DNA of 64,000 bases from Bacillus sp. Xin1 (GTDB lineage Bacteria > Bacillota > Bacilli > Bacillales > Bacillaceae_G): positions 1 to 64,000 of the forward strand of contig NZ_JABUAE010000014.1 of assembly GCF_013314535.1 (NCBI RefSeq), read 5' to 3'. A program made the translations under genes and the position numbers. Positions 25,777 through 34,126 of this stretch are shown here, one piece after another. The number at the start of each line of letters is the position of its first letter. Position 1 is the first letter of the stretch. The notes below the pieces were generated by a model. The model did not search any database. It saw only the letters and a program-made list of their open reading frames with translations, and was not told the origin of the DNA.

Positions 25777-27483
25777 GTGAAAAAGAAAAAAATGAAAAAA
25801 CTAACAGCAGTCGTAGCACCAGTTTTAGCAATGAGTATGGCATTGACAGCATGTTCTACAGGTGGAGACAAAAAAACAAGTACGAATTCAAGCGGAAGTG
25901 ATAGCAAATCAGGTGAGAAATTAGCAGCGAAACAAGTGCTAAATCGTACAGAGACAAATGAAATTCCAACAATGGATACTTCGAAATCAACAGATACACT
26001 TGGTTCTCAAATTTTAGGGAATACAATGGAAGGTCTATATCGCCTTGATAAAGATAATAAGCCAATCCCAGCTGCTGCTGAATCTAGCACAACAAGTGAA
26101 GATGGGAAAAAATATACATTTAAACTTCGTAAAGATGCAAAATGGTCAAACGGTGATCCAGTAACAGCGAAAGATTTCGTATATGCATGGCAACGTTTAC
26201 TAGATCCAAATACAGCTGCAGAGTATGCGTTCATTGCATACTACATTAAAAATGCAGAAGCGATTAATAAAGGAAAAGCGGAAGTATCTACACTAGGTGC
26301 AAAAGCGATAGATGATCACACGCTTGAAGTAGAGCTAGAAACAGCAACTCCATATTTCTTGAACTTAACAGCGTTCCCATCGTACTATCCACTAAATGAA
26401 AAGTTTGTAAAAGAAAAGGGCGATAAATTTGGTTTAGAGTCTGATACGACAGTTTACAACGGACCATTTGTTTTAACGGATTGGAAACATGAAGAAGGTT
26501 GGAAACTGAAGAAAAATGATAGTTATTGGGATAAAAAGACTGTAAAATTAGATGAGATTAACTACAGTGTTGTAAAAGATATGGCAACTCGTGTAAATCT
26601 ATATGATAGTGGCCAAATTGACTTTACTTTACTAAGTGGGGAGTTTGTTGATAAATATAGAAACAAAGAAGGAGAGTTTGGAACATATTCGGAACCAAGC
26701 ACATTCTACTTACGTTTAAACCAAAAACGTGCGAATCAAGATACACCACTTAAGAGCAAGAAATTACGTGAAGCAATTGCGTTATCTATTAATAAAAAAG
26801 ATTTAGCAAATGTTATCTTAAATGACGGTTCTAAACCTGCGGATTATTTAGTACCAAAAGGATTAGCAAAGAGTCCTGACGGAAAAGACTTCCAAGAAGA
26901 GTTTAAAAATGGTTTAAAACATGATACGAAAAAAGCAGTAGCAGCATGGGAAGAAGCGAAAAAAGAACTTGGTAAAGATCAAGTGACATTAGAATTCTTA
27001 AACTATGATACAAGTAATGCGAAAAAAGTTGGGGAATATGTAAAAGATCAAATTGAGAAAAACTTAAAAGGTGTCACAGTAAATATTAAAATGCAGCCAT
27101 TCAAACAAAAACTGAAATTAGAATCTGAACAAGATTACGATTTCTCATATGGCGGCTGGAGCCCAGACTATGCGGATCCAATGACATATTTAGATATGTT
27201 TGAAACAACAAACTCTCAAAACCAAATGAGTTACTCAAATCCAAAATATGATGAAATCATCAAACAAGGTAAGACAGATTTAATGGCGGATGCGAAGAAA
27301 CGTTGGACAGAGTTAGGGAAGGCTGAAAAATTGTTACTTGAAGAGGATGTAGCGCTTGTACCATTACATCAAAATGCTAGATCGTATGTAATGAAACCAA
27401 ACGTAAAAGGTGTTGTAAAACATAATATTAGTCCAGAATACAGCTTCAAGTGGGCTTATGTAACTGAGGAAAATAGTAAGTAA
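25777..27483 (+). CDS. oppA: OppA-type oligopeptide-binding lipoprotein, copy 1
   Basis: A 568-residue family-5 (SBP_bac_5) extracytoplasmic binding protein for an oligopeptide ABC importer. The signal peptide ends in lipobox LTAC with the lipidated Cys at residue 26. A Ser/Thr/Gly-rich linker precedes the binding domain, which has the family motifs DGKKYTFKLRKDAKWSNGDP and PYFLNL, and YGGWSPDYADPMTYLDMF near the C-terminus. The start is GTG at 25777 behind GGGAGGG. No permease or ATPase genes follow, so it must feed a transporter encoded elsewhere. Copies 2 and 3 are close paralogs; copy 3 is the closer. Confidence 0.95.
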   Translation: MKKKKMKKLTAVVAPVLAMSMALTACSTGGDKKTSTNSSGSDSKSGEKLAAKQVLNRTETNEIPTMDTSKSTDTLGSQILGNTMEGLYRLDKDNKPIPAAAESSTTSEDGKKYTFKLRKDAKWSNGDPVTAKDFVYAWQRLLDPNTAAEYAFIAYYIKNAEAINKGKAEVSTLGAKAIDDHTLEVELETATPYFLNLTAFPSYYPLNEKFVKEKGDKFGLESDTTVYNGPFVLTDWKHEEGWKLKKNDSYWDKKTVKLDEINYSVVKDMATRVNLYDSGQIDFTLLSGEFVDKYRNKEGEFGTYSEPSTFYLRLNQKRANQDTPLKSKKLREAIALSINKKDLANVILNDGSKPADYLVPKGLAKSPDGKDFQEEFKNGLKHDTKKAVAAWEEAKKELGKDQVTLEFLNYDTSNAKKVGEYVKDQIEKNLKGVTVNIKMQPFKQKLKLESEQDYDFSYGGWSPDYADPMTYLDMFETTNSQNQMSYSNPKYDEIIKQGKTDLMADAKKRWTELGKAEKLLLEEDVALVPLHQNARSYVMKPNVKGVVKHNISPEYSFKWAYVTEENSK

Positions 27484-27490
27484 TAAAGAT

Positions 27491-27539
27491 AAAAAAGCAT
27501 TTCTAAAAGTAGTATATCTACTTTTGGAGGTGCTTTTTT
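27491..27539 (+). terminator. Terminator after oppA copy 1
   Basis: An outer stem AAAAAAGCA with TGCTTTTTT encloses AAAAGTAG with CTACTTTT. The rest of the 372-base gap to copy 2 is AT-rich and ends in the copy 2 promoter. Confidence 0.85.
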
Positions 27540-27740
27540 GCTATGGATAGAATCTTTCTTAAATTGACTTTAGTTATTAAAAGCGATGTCTATCATGTAT
27601 AAGGAATTTTAATATTAATTAAATTAAATGATAAGAAGTGCATTGCTATCATATAGTGAATAGGGGTATTTTGTAAAATAGTGCAACTAAAATATATTGT
27701 CATTATAGTAGAAAATATTTTAAGATTTTTAAAAAATAAC

Positions 27741-27812
27741 TTTACAAAACTTAAAAAAACAGTAGAATATTATTTAATAAGAATTTTCTGATAATACTAA
27801 TATATCAGAAAA
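27741..27812 (+). promoter_or_regulatory. oppA-2 promoter and CTGATA palindrome
   Basis: TTTACA, 16 bases, TAGAAT, then a perfect inverted repeat TTTTCTGATA (27784-27793) and TATCAGAAAA (27803-27812). AATTTTCTGATAATA here matches the CodY consensus at 12 of 15 positions. Confidence 0.7.
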
Positions 27813-27855
27813 CTAATGGAGGTATCATCGTACATATAATTAGGGAGGTACACAA

Positions 27856-29568
27856 ATGAAGAAGAAAAAGATGAAGAAATTAACAGCAGTTGTAGCACCA
27901 GTTCTAGCAATGAGTATGGCGTTATCGGCATGCTCGGGATCAGGCGGAGATAAGAAGACAAGTACAACGTCTAATAGTGGGGAAGAGAAAAAATCGGATA
28001 TTAAATATGCAGCAAAACAAGTATTAAATCGTACAGAGAATCAGGAAATTCCAACAATGGATACTTCGAAATCAACAGATACACTTGGTGCACAAATTTT
28101 AGGGAATACAATGGAAGGTTTATATCGCCTTGATAAAGATAATAAGCCAATTCCAGCGGTAGCAGAGTCTAGTACAAAGAGTGAGGATGGTAAAAAGTAT
28201 ACATTTAAGCTTCGCAAAGATGCAAAATGGTCAAATGGTGATCCAGTAACGGCGCATGATTTCGTATTCGCATGGAAACGCTTACTAGATAAAGAAACAG
28301 CAGCTGAATATGCATTTATTGCATACTATATTAAAAATGCAGAAGCTATCAATAAAGGAGAAGCAGACGCATCAACATTAGGGGCAAAAGCGGTAGATGA
28401 CTATACACTTGAAGTAGAATTAGAAAAGCCTGTTCCATACTTTTTAAATTTAATGGCATTCGCATCATACTACCCATTAAATGAAAAGTTTGTAAAAGAA
28501 AAAGGAGATAAATTTGGTTTAGAGGCGGATACAGTTTTATATAACGGACCATTCGTAATGTCTGAGTGGAAGCATGAGCAAGGGTGGAAGTTGAAGAAAA
28601 ACGATAATTATTGGGATAAAAAGAGTGTGAAACTAGAAGAAATTAATTATAGTGTTGTAAAAGAAATAGCTACAAAAGTGAACTTATATGATACCGACGC
28701 GATTGACTTTACGTTATTATCGGGAGAGTTTGTTGATAAATATAAACCGAAGAAAGATGAATACGGTGAGTATGCAGAATCAAGTACTTTCTTCTTACGT
28801 TTGAATCAAAAACGTGGTGGTCAAGATACACCACTTAAGAGTAAAAAATTACGTGAAGCGATTGCGCTATCAATCGATAAAAAAGGCTTAGCAAATGTTA
28901 TTTTAAACAACGGATCGAAACCAACGGACCAATTAGTACCAAAGGGACTAGCAAAAGGTCCAGATGGTAAAGATTTTACAGAGACATTTAAAAGTGGTGT
29001 AAAACAAGACACGAAAAAAGCAGCGGCAGCATGGGAAGAAGCGAAAAAAGAACTTGGTAAAGACCAAGTGTCAATTGAATTGCTAAGTTATGATGATGGA
29101 ACAGCGAAAAAAGTTGCTGATTATGTAAAAGATCAAATTGAGAAAAATTTAAAGGGTGTAACAATTAATACGAAAATTCAACCGTTTAAACAAAAGTTAA
29201 AACTAGAGACAGAGCAAGACTATGAAATCTCATATGCTGGATGGAGTCCAGACTATGCGGATCCAATGACATTTATCGATATGTTTGAAACGAAGAGTCC
29301 GTACAACCAGATGAGTTATTCTAATTCAAAATACGATGAAATGGTTAAACAAGCAGGAAATGAATTATTGTCTGATGTGAAAAAACGTTGGGAAGTGTTA
29401 GGAAAAGCAGAAAAATTATTACTTGAAGAAGATGTAGCAATGGTTCCGTTATATCAAAGAGGCAATGCATATGTAATGAAATCAAATGTAAAAGGAATTG
29501 TAAAACATAATATTAGCCCAGAGTACAGCTTTAAATGGGCGTATATAGAGGAGAAAGGCGGAAAATAA
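27856..29568 (+). CDS. oppA: OppA-type oligopeptide-binding lipoprotein, copy 2
   Basis: A 570-residue paralog of copy 1 with the same domain plan. The lipobox is LSAC (Cys at residue 26), the linker SGSGGDKKTSTTSNSGEEKK is longer, and the motif near the C-terminus reads YAGWSPDYADPMTFIDMF. It is the most divergent of the three copies: copies 1 and 3 share KYRNKEGEFGTYSEPSTFYL, whereas this one has KYKPKKDEYGEYAESSTFFL. Such differences near the peptide pocket could alter specificity. ATG follows GGGAGG. No transporter partner genes are adjacent. Confidence 0.95.
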   Translation: MKKKKMKKLTAVVAPVLAMSMALSACSGSGGDKKTSTTSNSGEEKKSDIKYAAKQVLNRTENQEIPTMDTSKSTDTLGAQILGNTMEGLYRLDKDNKPIPAVAESSTKSEDGKKYTFKLRKDAKWSNGDPVTAHDFVFAWKRLLDKETAAEYAFIAYYIKNAEAINKGEADASTLGAKAVDDYTLEVELEKPVPYFLNLMAFASYYPLNEKFVKEKGDKFGLEADTVLYNGPFVMSEWKHEQGWKLKKNDNYWDKKSVKLEEINYSVVKEIATKVNLYDTDAIDFTLLSGEFVDKYKPKKDEYGEYAESSTFFLRLNQKRGGQDTPLKSKKLREAIALSIDKKGLANVILNNGSKPTDQLVPKGLAKGPDGKDFTETFKSGVKQDTKKAAAAWEEAKKELGKDQVSIELLSYDDGTAKKVADYVKDQIEKNLKGVTINTKIQPFKQKLKLETEQDYEISYAGWSPDYADPMTFIDMFETKSPYNQMSYSNSKYDEMVKQAGNELLSDVKKRWEVLGKAEKLLLEEDVAMVPLYQRGNAYVMKSNVKGIVKHNISPEYSFKWAYIEEKGGK

Positions 29569-29577
29569 TAAGCTTTA

Positions 29578-29625
29578 GAAAAGCGTCTCCAGAGGTGAGC
29601 ACACCACTTTTGGAGAGGCTTTTTC
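29578..29625 (+). terminator. Terminator after oppA copy 2
   Basis: AAAAGCGTCTCCAGAGGTG pairs with CCACTTTTGGAGAGGCTTTT, with one bulge. The rest of the 414-base gap to copy 3 has no gene and ends in the copy 3 promoter. Confidence 0.8.
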
Positions 29626-29863
29626 ATGGGAAGAATCTAGTTTATCAATTTGAATGGATCAAGAGTGGAAGAAGAAAGTAAAGGAATGTTTTACATTCAA
29701 ATGATTTATAACGAGAAAGAGGCATATATAATAGCACTTAAAAAAATAGAAAAGAATAAGAAGGTTTTGAGGCTCATATAGTAGATGGGGAGAATCTTGT
29801 AATACTACTATTAAAAAGCGAATTATTATAGAAAAAATATTTTCAGAATTTTTAAAAAGAAAC

Positions 29864-29934
29864 TTTACAAACTCGGAAAAAATAGTAGAATATTAATTAA
29901 TAAGAATCTTCTGATAACTTGATGGATATCAGAA
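29864..29934 (+). promoter_or_regulatory. oppA-3 promoter and CTGATA palindrome
   Basis: TTTACA, 16 bases, TAGAAT, then inverted repeat TTCTGATA (29909-29916) and TATCAGAA (29927-29934). Upstream sequence is also shared with copy 2 over roughly 100 bases. Confidence 0.7.
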
Positions 29935-29982
29935 AATCTCTCAAGAGTATCATCGTACATATAAATTAGGGAGGGTATACAA

Positions 29983-31689
29983 ATGAAAAAAGTGAAAAAA
30001 TTAACAGCAGTTGTAGCACCAGTTTTAGCAGTAAGCATGGCACTCACAGCATGCTCTGGATCAGGTGGGGATAAGAAGACAAGTACAACGTCTAATAGTG
30101 AGGAAGAGAAAAAATCGGATATTAAATATGCAGCAAAACAAGTACTAAATCGTACAGAAACAAACGAAATTCCAACAATGGATACTTCAAAAAATACAGA
30201 TACTCTTGGGTCACAAATTTTGGGGAATACAATGGAAGGATTATATCGTCTTGATAAAGATAATAAGCCAATCCCAGCTGTCGCAGAATCTAGTACGAAG
30301 AGTGAGGATGGAAAAAAATATACATTTAAACTTCGTAAAGATGCAAAATGGTCAAACGGTGATCCAGTAACGGCGAAAGATTTCATATTTGCATGGCAAC
30401 GGTTGGTAGATCCAAATACGGCTGCAGAGTACGCATTTATTGCATACTATATTAAAAATGCCGAAGCTATTAATAAGGGGAAAGCGGAAGTAGCTACACT
30501 AGGTGTAAAAGCTGTAGATGATTACACACTTGAAGTAGAACTGGAAAGAGCAACTCCATATTTCTTAAACTTAACGGCATTTGTATCGTATTATCCACTA
30601 AATGAAAAATTCGTAAAAGAAAAAGGAGATAAATATGGTTTAGAATCTGATACAGTAGTTTATAATGGACCGTTTGTTCTAACGGATTGGAAGCATGAAG
30701 AAGGCTGGAAGCTGAAGAAAAATGATAGTTATTGGGACAAAAAGAATGTGAAACTAGAAGAAATTAACTATAGTGTTGTAAAAGATGCAGCGACTCGTGT
30801 GAATTTATATGATAGTGGTCAAGTTGACTTTACTTTATTAAGTGGAGAGTTTGTTGATAAATATAGAAATAAAGAAGGTGAGTTTGGAACATATTCAGAA
30901 CCAAGTACATTCTACTTACGTTTAAACCAAAAACGTGCTAACCAAGATACACCATTAAAGAGCAAAAAATTGCGTGAAGCAATTGCATTTTCCATTAATA
31001 AAAAGGATTTAGCAAATGTAATTTTAAATGATGGTTCTAAACCCGCGGATTATTTAGTACCAAAAGGATTAGCGGCTGGTCCTGACGGTAAAGATTTCCA
31101 AGAAACGTTTAAAAATGGGTTGAAACCGGATGCGAAAAAAGCAGCAGCAGCATGGGAAGAAGCGAAGAAAGAGCTTGGTAAAGATCAAGTGACACTTGAG
31201 TTCTTAAACTATGATACAAGTAACGCTAAAAAGGTTGGAGAATATGTAAAAGATCAAATTGAGAAAAATTTAAAAGGTGTAACAGTTAATATTAAAATGC
31301 AGCCATTTAAACAAAAACTGAAATTAGAATCTGATCAAGATTACGATTTCTCATATGGCGGCTGGAACCCAGACTATGCGGACCCAATGACATACCTAGA
31401 TATGTTCGAATCAACAAACTCTCAAAACCAAATGAGTTACTCAAATCCAAAATACGATGAAATGATTAACAAAGGTAAGACAGAGTTAATGGCGGATGCG
31501 AAGAAACGTTGGGAAGAGTTAGGCAAGGCTGAAAAATTGTTACTGGAAGAAGATGTAGCGCTTGTACCGTTATATCAAAATGCTAGATCGTATGTAATGA
31601 AACCAAACGTAAAAGGAGTCGTAAAACATAACATCAGTCCAGAATACAGCTTTAAGTGGGCTTATGTAACAGAGGAAAACAGTAAGTAG
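29983..31689 (+). CDS. oppA: OppA-type oligopeptide-binding lipoprotein, copy 3
   Basis: A 568-residue paralog. The N-terminus is two residues shorter than in copy 1 (lipobox LTAC, Cys at 24). Its linker matches copy 2 (SGSGGDKKTSTTSNS then EEEKKSDIKYAAKQVLNRTE), whereas most of the binding domain matches copy 1 (KYRNKEGEFGTYSEPSTFYL, DQDYDFSYGGWNPDYADPMT). This mixture suggests gene conversion or recombination among the copies. ATG follows GGGAGGG. It has its own promoter and terminator, so each oppA is monocistronic. Confidence 0.95.
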   Translation: MKKVKKLTAVVAPVLAVSMALTACSGSGGDKKTSTTSNSEEEKKSDIKYAAKQVLNRTETNEIPTMDTSKNTDTLGSQILGNTMEGLYRLDKDNKPIPAVAESSTKSEDGKKYTFKLRKDAKWSNGDPVTAKDFIFAWQRLVDPNTAAEYAFIAYYIKNAEAINKGKAEVATLGVKAVDDYTLEVELERATPYFLNLTAFVSYYPLNEKFVKEKGDKYGLESDTVVYNGPFVLTDWKHEEGWKLKKNDSYWDKKNVKLEEINYSVVKDAATRVNLYDSGQVDFTLLSGEFVDKYRNKEGEFGTYSEPSTFYLRLNQKRANQDTPLKSKKLREAIAFSINKKDLANVILNDGSKPADYLVPKGLAAGPDGKDFQETFKNGLKPDAKKAAAAWEEAKKELGKDQVTLEFLNYDTSNAKKVGEYVKDQIEKNLKGVTVNIKMQPFKQKLKLESDQDYDFSYGGWNPDYADPMTYLDMFESTNSQNQMSYSNPKYDEMINKGKTELMADAKKRWEELGKAEKLLLEEDVALVPLYQNARSYVMKPNVKGVVKHNISPEYSFKWAYVTEENSK

Positions 31690-31696
31690 TAAAGAC

Positions 31697-31734
31697 AAAA
31701 GCATTCCTAAGGTGGTCCTTAGAAATGCTTTTTT
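31697..31734 (+). terminator. Terminator after oppA copy 3
   Basis: AAAAGCATTCCTAAGG pairs with CCTTAGAAATGCTTTT (one mismatch) around TGGT. Confidence 0.88.
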
Positions 31735-31796
31735 ATTTTGCACCGTTTTTTATGTTTATGAATATAGCTATTGTAGAAAAAATGAAGGAGAATCCT

Positions 31797-32516
31797 ATGA
31801 AACGGAACGTGTATATTGATTTTTTAGCTTATTACGGAATTGGGAGTGCACACCCTGGTGGTTTTACATTAACAAAAAAGGTATTGGCACAGTTGCTATT
31901 ACATCGTGAAGCAAATGTGCTTGAAATAGGGTGTGGAACAGGGCGTACAGCAGCTTATATGAAAAAACAATTTGGTTACAATGTGACGGCAATTGAAAAT
32001 AATGAGATTATGATTCAAAAGGCGAAAAATAGATGGTTACAAGAACAATTACCTATTGGGCTGATTAAAGGGAATGTGGAGCAGTTGCCGTTTTTGAACG
32101 AGCAATTCGACCTTGTATTAGGAGAATCTGTACTTGCTTTTACAAAGAAAGAGCGGGCGATTCCAGAATGTTATCGTGTCTTGCGAAAGAACGGGAAGCT
32201 TATTGTGATTGAAATGATTATTGAGAAACATTTACCAAAAGAAGAAGAGGATAAAATAACACAATTATATGGAATAAAAGAGTTACAAACAGAAAAGGAA
32301 TGGATGGATGTATTTCAAATAGCAAACTTCCAAAGGATAACAATAGTAGGTGGAGGAACGATTGCTGAGACGGTTGCAGGCCAAATAGAGCAGCCAGAAT
32401 GGAATTTGTCACATTTTATTCCATCAGAATTGTATGATGCTTGGGTACAACACGAGCAAGTATTACAAATGTACCAACATATTTTAGGGCACCGTGTATT
32501 TATTTGTGAAAAATAA
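31797..32516 (+). CDS. Class I SAM-dependent methyltransferase
   Basis: A 239-residue methyltransferase. Motif I is VLEIGCGTGRTAAYM (about 41-55), the acidic residue ending strand 2 is in VTAIENNEIM, and motif IV-like LVLGESVLAF is near residue 110. The fold is of the UbiE/Methyltransf_11 type. The substrate is unknown. The start is ATG at 31797 with AAGGAG six bases upstream; an earlier in-frame ATG lies in the preceding terminator and is rejected. It is monocistronic, ended by a hairpin at 32517. Confidence 0.88.
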   Translation: MKRNVYIDFLAYYGIGSAHPGGFTLTKKVLAQLLLHREANVLEIGCGTGRTAAYMKKQFGYNVTAIENNEIMIQKAKNRWLQEQLPIGLIKGNVEQLPFLNEQFDLVLGESVLAFTKKERAIPECYRVLRKNGKLIVIEMIIEKHLPKEEEDKITQLYGIKELQTEKEWMDVFQIANFQRITIVGGGTIAETVAGQIEQPEWNLSHFIPSELYDAWVQHEQVLQMYQHILGHRVFICEK

Positions 32517-32543
32517 AAAGCAGACCCAAAGATCTGCTGTGTG
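32517..32543 (+). terminator. Hairpin after methyltransferase gene
   Basis: AGCAGA pairs with TCTGCT around CCCAAAGA. The T-tract is weak. Confidence 0.5.
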
Positions 32544-32583
32544 TATTTGTGTATAATAGGATTATTATATCGCGTTATTTTTG

Positions 32584-32620
32584 AAAAGGAGTTGACTAGA
32601 AAATGCAGTCAACTCCTTTA
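32584..32620. terminator. Terminator of the Cys-rich small protein gene
   Basis: AAAGGAGTTGACT pairs with AGTCAACTCCTTT around AGAAAATGC; T-rich on the minus strand beyond the stem. It lies directly after the minus-strand stop. Confidence 0.8.
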
Positions 32621-32624
32621 TATA

Positions 32625-32954
32625 TTAGATGAAAAATAATGCGGCTAAAGAAATACCAAAAATAAACCCGAAAGCTAATTGAATGGCGCCACTTCCACAA
32701 AAACCTCTATCAAAACCAAATCCACAACGGTTACATCGACGTATTCCACCACAAAAGTCACAGCCGCCATTTGCATATGCATCATAGTATCCAAAACCGG
32801 TATCAAAAGATGGACGATGAATCGGCTCAATCCAAACAGAATCATCTGTTACGTCAACTATTTTACCTAGATGAATATAACCATCGCGATCTTCAATTCG
32901 TACAACTTTACCAAAATAGCGTCGGCAAGTATTATAACATTTTTGACGATGCAC
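32625..32954 (-). CDS. Cys/Gly/Phe-rich small membrane protein
   Basis: A 109-residue protein of unknown function. The N-terminal part (about 1-50) looks like a small beta-barrel (YFGKVVRIEDRDGYIHLGKIVDV). A Gly/Tyr-rich segment with four Cys in CDFCGGIRRCNRC (about 65-77), possibly a metal site, follows, and the C-terminus is one hydrophobic span (AIQLAFGFIFGISLAALFF). The start is GTG behind AAGGAGG. The composition recalls small spore-coat-associated proteins, but I have no direct evidence for sporulation control. Confidence 0.65.
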   Translation of the reverse strand: MHRQKCYNTCRRYFGKVVRIEDRDGYIHLGKIVDVTDDSVWIEPIHRPSFDTGFGYYDAYANGGCDFCGGIRRCNRCGFGFDRGFCGSGAIQLAFGFIFGISLAALFFI

Positions 32955-33093
32955 GTTCTTTCCTCCTTCCGTGTTACAGTAATACGATATGTCATCGGGA
33001 CAAGTGCGGCTTGTACGATTGACCTAAGTCTCATAATTGTTACGAGAAAGGGAAAAGATAAGGGGAGAGTGTATGTGAAAAGGAGTGGGACAT

Positions 33094-33429
33094 ATGGAAC
33101 CTAAAGATCAATTTCAAACATATGAAGTTCCTTGGGGTGAATTTACAAATGCCCTTCGTAGTGAAATGGAAAAGCAAGTAGGGGCAGATATTATCGATAG
33201 GATTGTTTGTGATTTAGCAGATGGATTTGAAGTGTATACATATATACAAGGAGATTTGGATTTTGAATATGAAGAGGTACTTGAACGGAAATTTGGAAGT
33301 GATGGAGAAATCCCCAATTTGTTAACAGTTATGTTATTAGCAAGTATTTATCATACAAGCGAAGAGAATATTCGCCTGCATGCGGATCGTAAAGATAACC
33401 CAATTGTTGAAGTATACGTGAAACAATAG
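33094..33429 (+). CDS. Conserved-looking hypothetical protein, acidic
   Basis: A 111-residue soluble, acidic protein. No recognisable motif, signal or membrane span. The start is ATG at 33094, with AAAGGAG eight bases upstream; GTG at 33085 overlaps that RBS. Base composition and codon use look like its neighbours and the stop is followed by a good terminator, so I regard it as a real gene of unknown function. Confidence 0.65.
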   Translation: MEPKDQFQTYEVPWGEFTNALRSEMEKQVGADIIDRIVCDLADGFEVYTYIQGDLDFEYEEVLERKFGSDGEIPNLLTVMLLASIYHTSEENIRLHADRKDNPIVEVYVKQ

Positions 33430-33458
33430 AAACACGCTTTTATCGGCGTGTTTTTTTA
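33430..33458 (+). terminator. Terminator after hypothetical gene
   Basis: AAACACGC pairs with GCGTGTTT around TTTTATCG, then T-run. Confidence 0.85.
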
Positions 33459-33503
33459 TTTGTATGATAAAATATAAGAAAATTCTTGATTTAAGGAGAA
33501 GTT

Positions 33504-33860
33504 ATGGAATAGAAACGGTTACGAGATCTTGGGGGTGTAATAGGTAACTTTGAAACAGGTTTGTATAATGCGATAACGGATGTACAAGGAGTCCAAGTTG
33601 GACATGTTACACTTTTTGAAAAGGATACAGTTCGTACAGGTGTTACGGCTATTTTACCCCACTCCGGAAATTTATTTTATGAAAAGGTATTTGCGAGCAG
33701 CTATGTAATTAATGGATTTGGAAAAACGGTTGGAACTATTCAATTACAAGAACTGGGCGTCATAGAAAGCCCAATTTTGTTAACGAATACACTGTCGGTA
33801 GCGGCTACTTTGCATGGAACGATACAATATATATTGCAGCAAATTGAAGTGCTGTGCTAA
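33504..33860 (+). pseudogene. P1-family (S58, DmpA-like) peptidase gene, broken
   Basis: The frame starts ATG at 33504 behind AAGGAGA, but codon 3 is TAG. After it the same frame reads KRLRDLGGVIGNFETGLYNAI then TDVQGVQVGHVTL, the typical N-terminus of DmpA/BapA-type aminopeptidases, and continues to NTLSVAATLHG. The frame ends at 33860 after about 118 codons, whereas the family has about 330-380, and the catalytic Ser region and C-terminal half are missing. So there are two lesions: a nonsense codon and a 3' deletion. Confidence 0.8.
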
Positions 33861-34126
33861 ATAAAAAAATCAAACTTTTTTACGAGAGCTTTCAGTTTGA
33901 AAAGTCTGTTTTGAGATGTTTATTTCAAAATAGACTTTTTCTTTGCGTATAAATAATAAGGTAGATATGCAGGTAGAAAATACGAAAAGGAATGTTTCTA
34001 TTTTGAATTTTGTTTACATAATAAGATTATGTCGTGATTTCTGCCCTAAAATACAAGTCATATATCTTGTTTCTTTTCATAAATTTAAACATAGGAATTT
34101 GTCTACAAAGGTGGCGAAGCCTCATC

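Noticed and set aside
32771-33104. Plus-strand frames over the Cys-rich small protein gene
   Set aside because: The minus-strand gene has RBS, plausible domains and terminator; the opposing frames lack an RBS and are low complexity.
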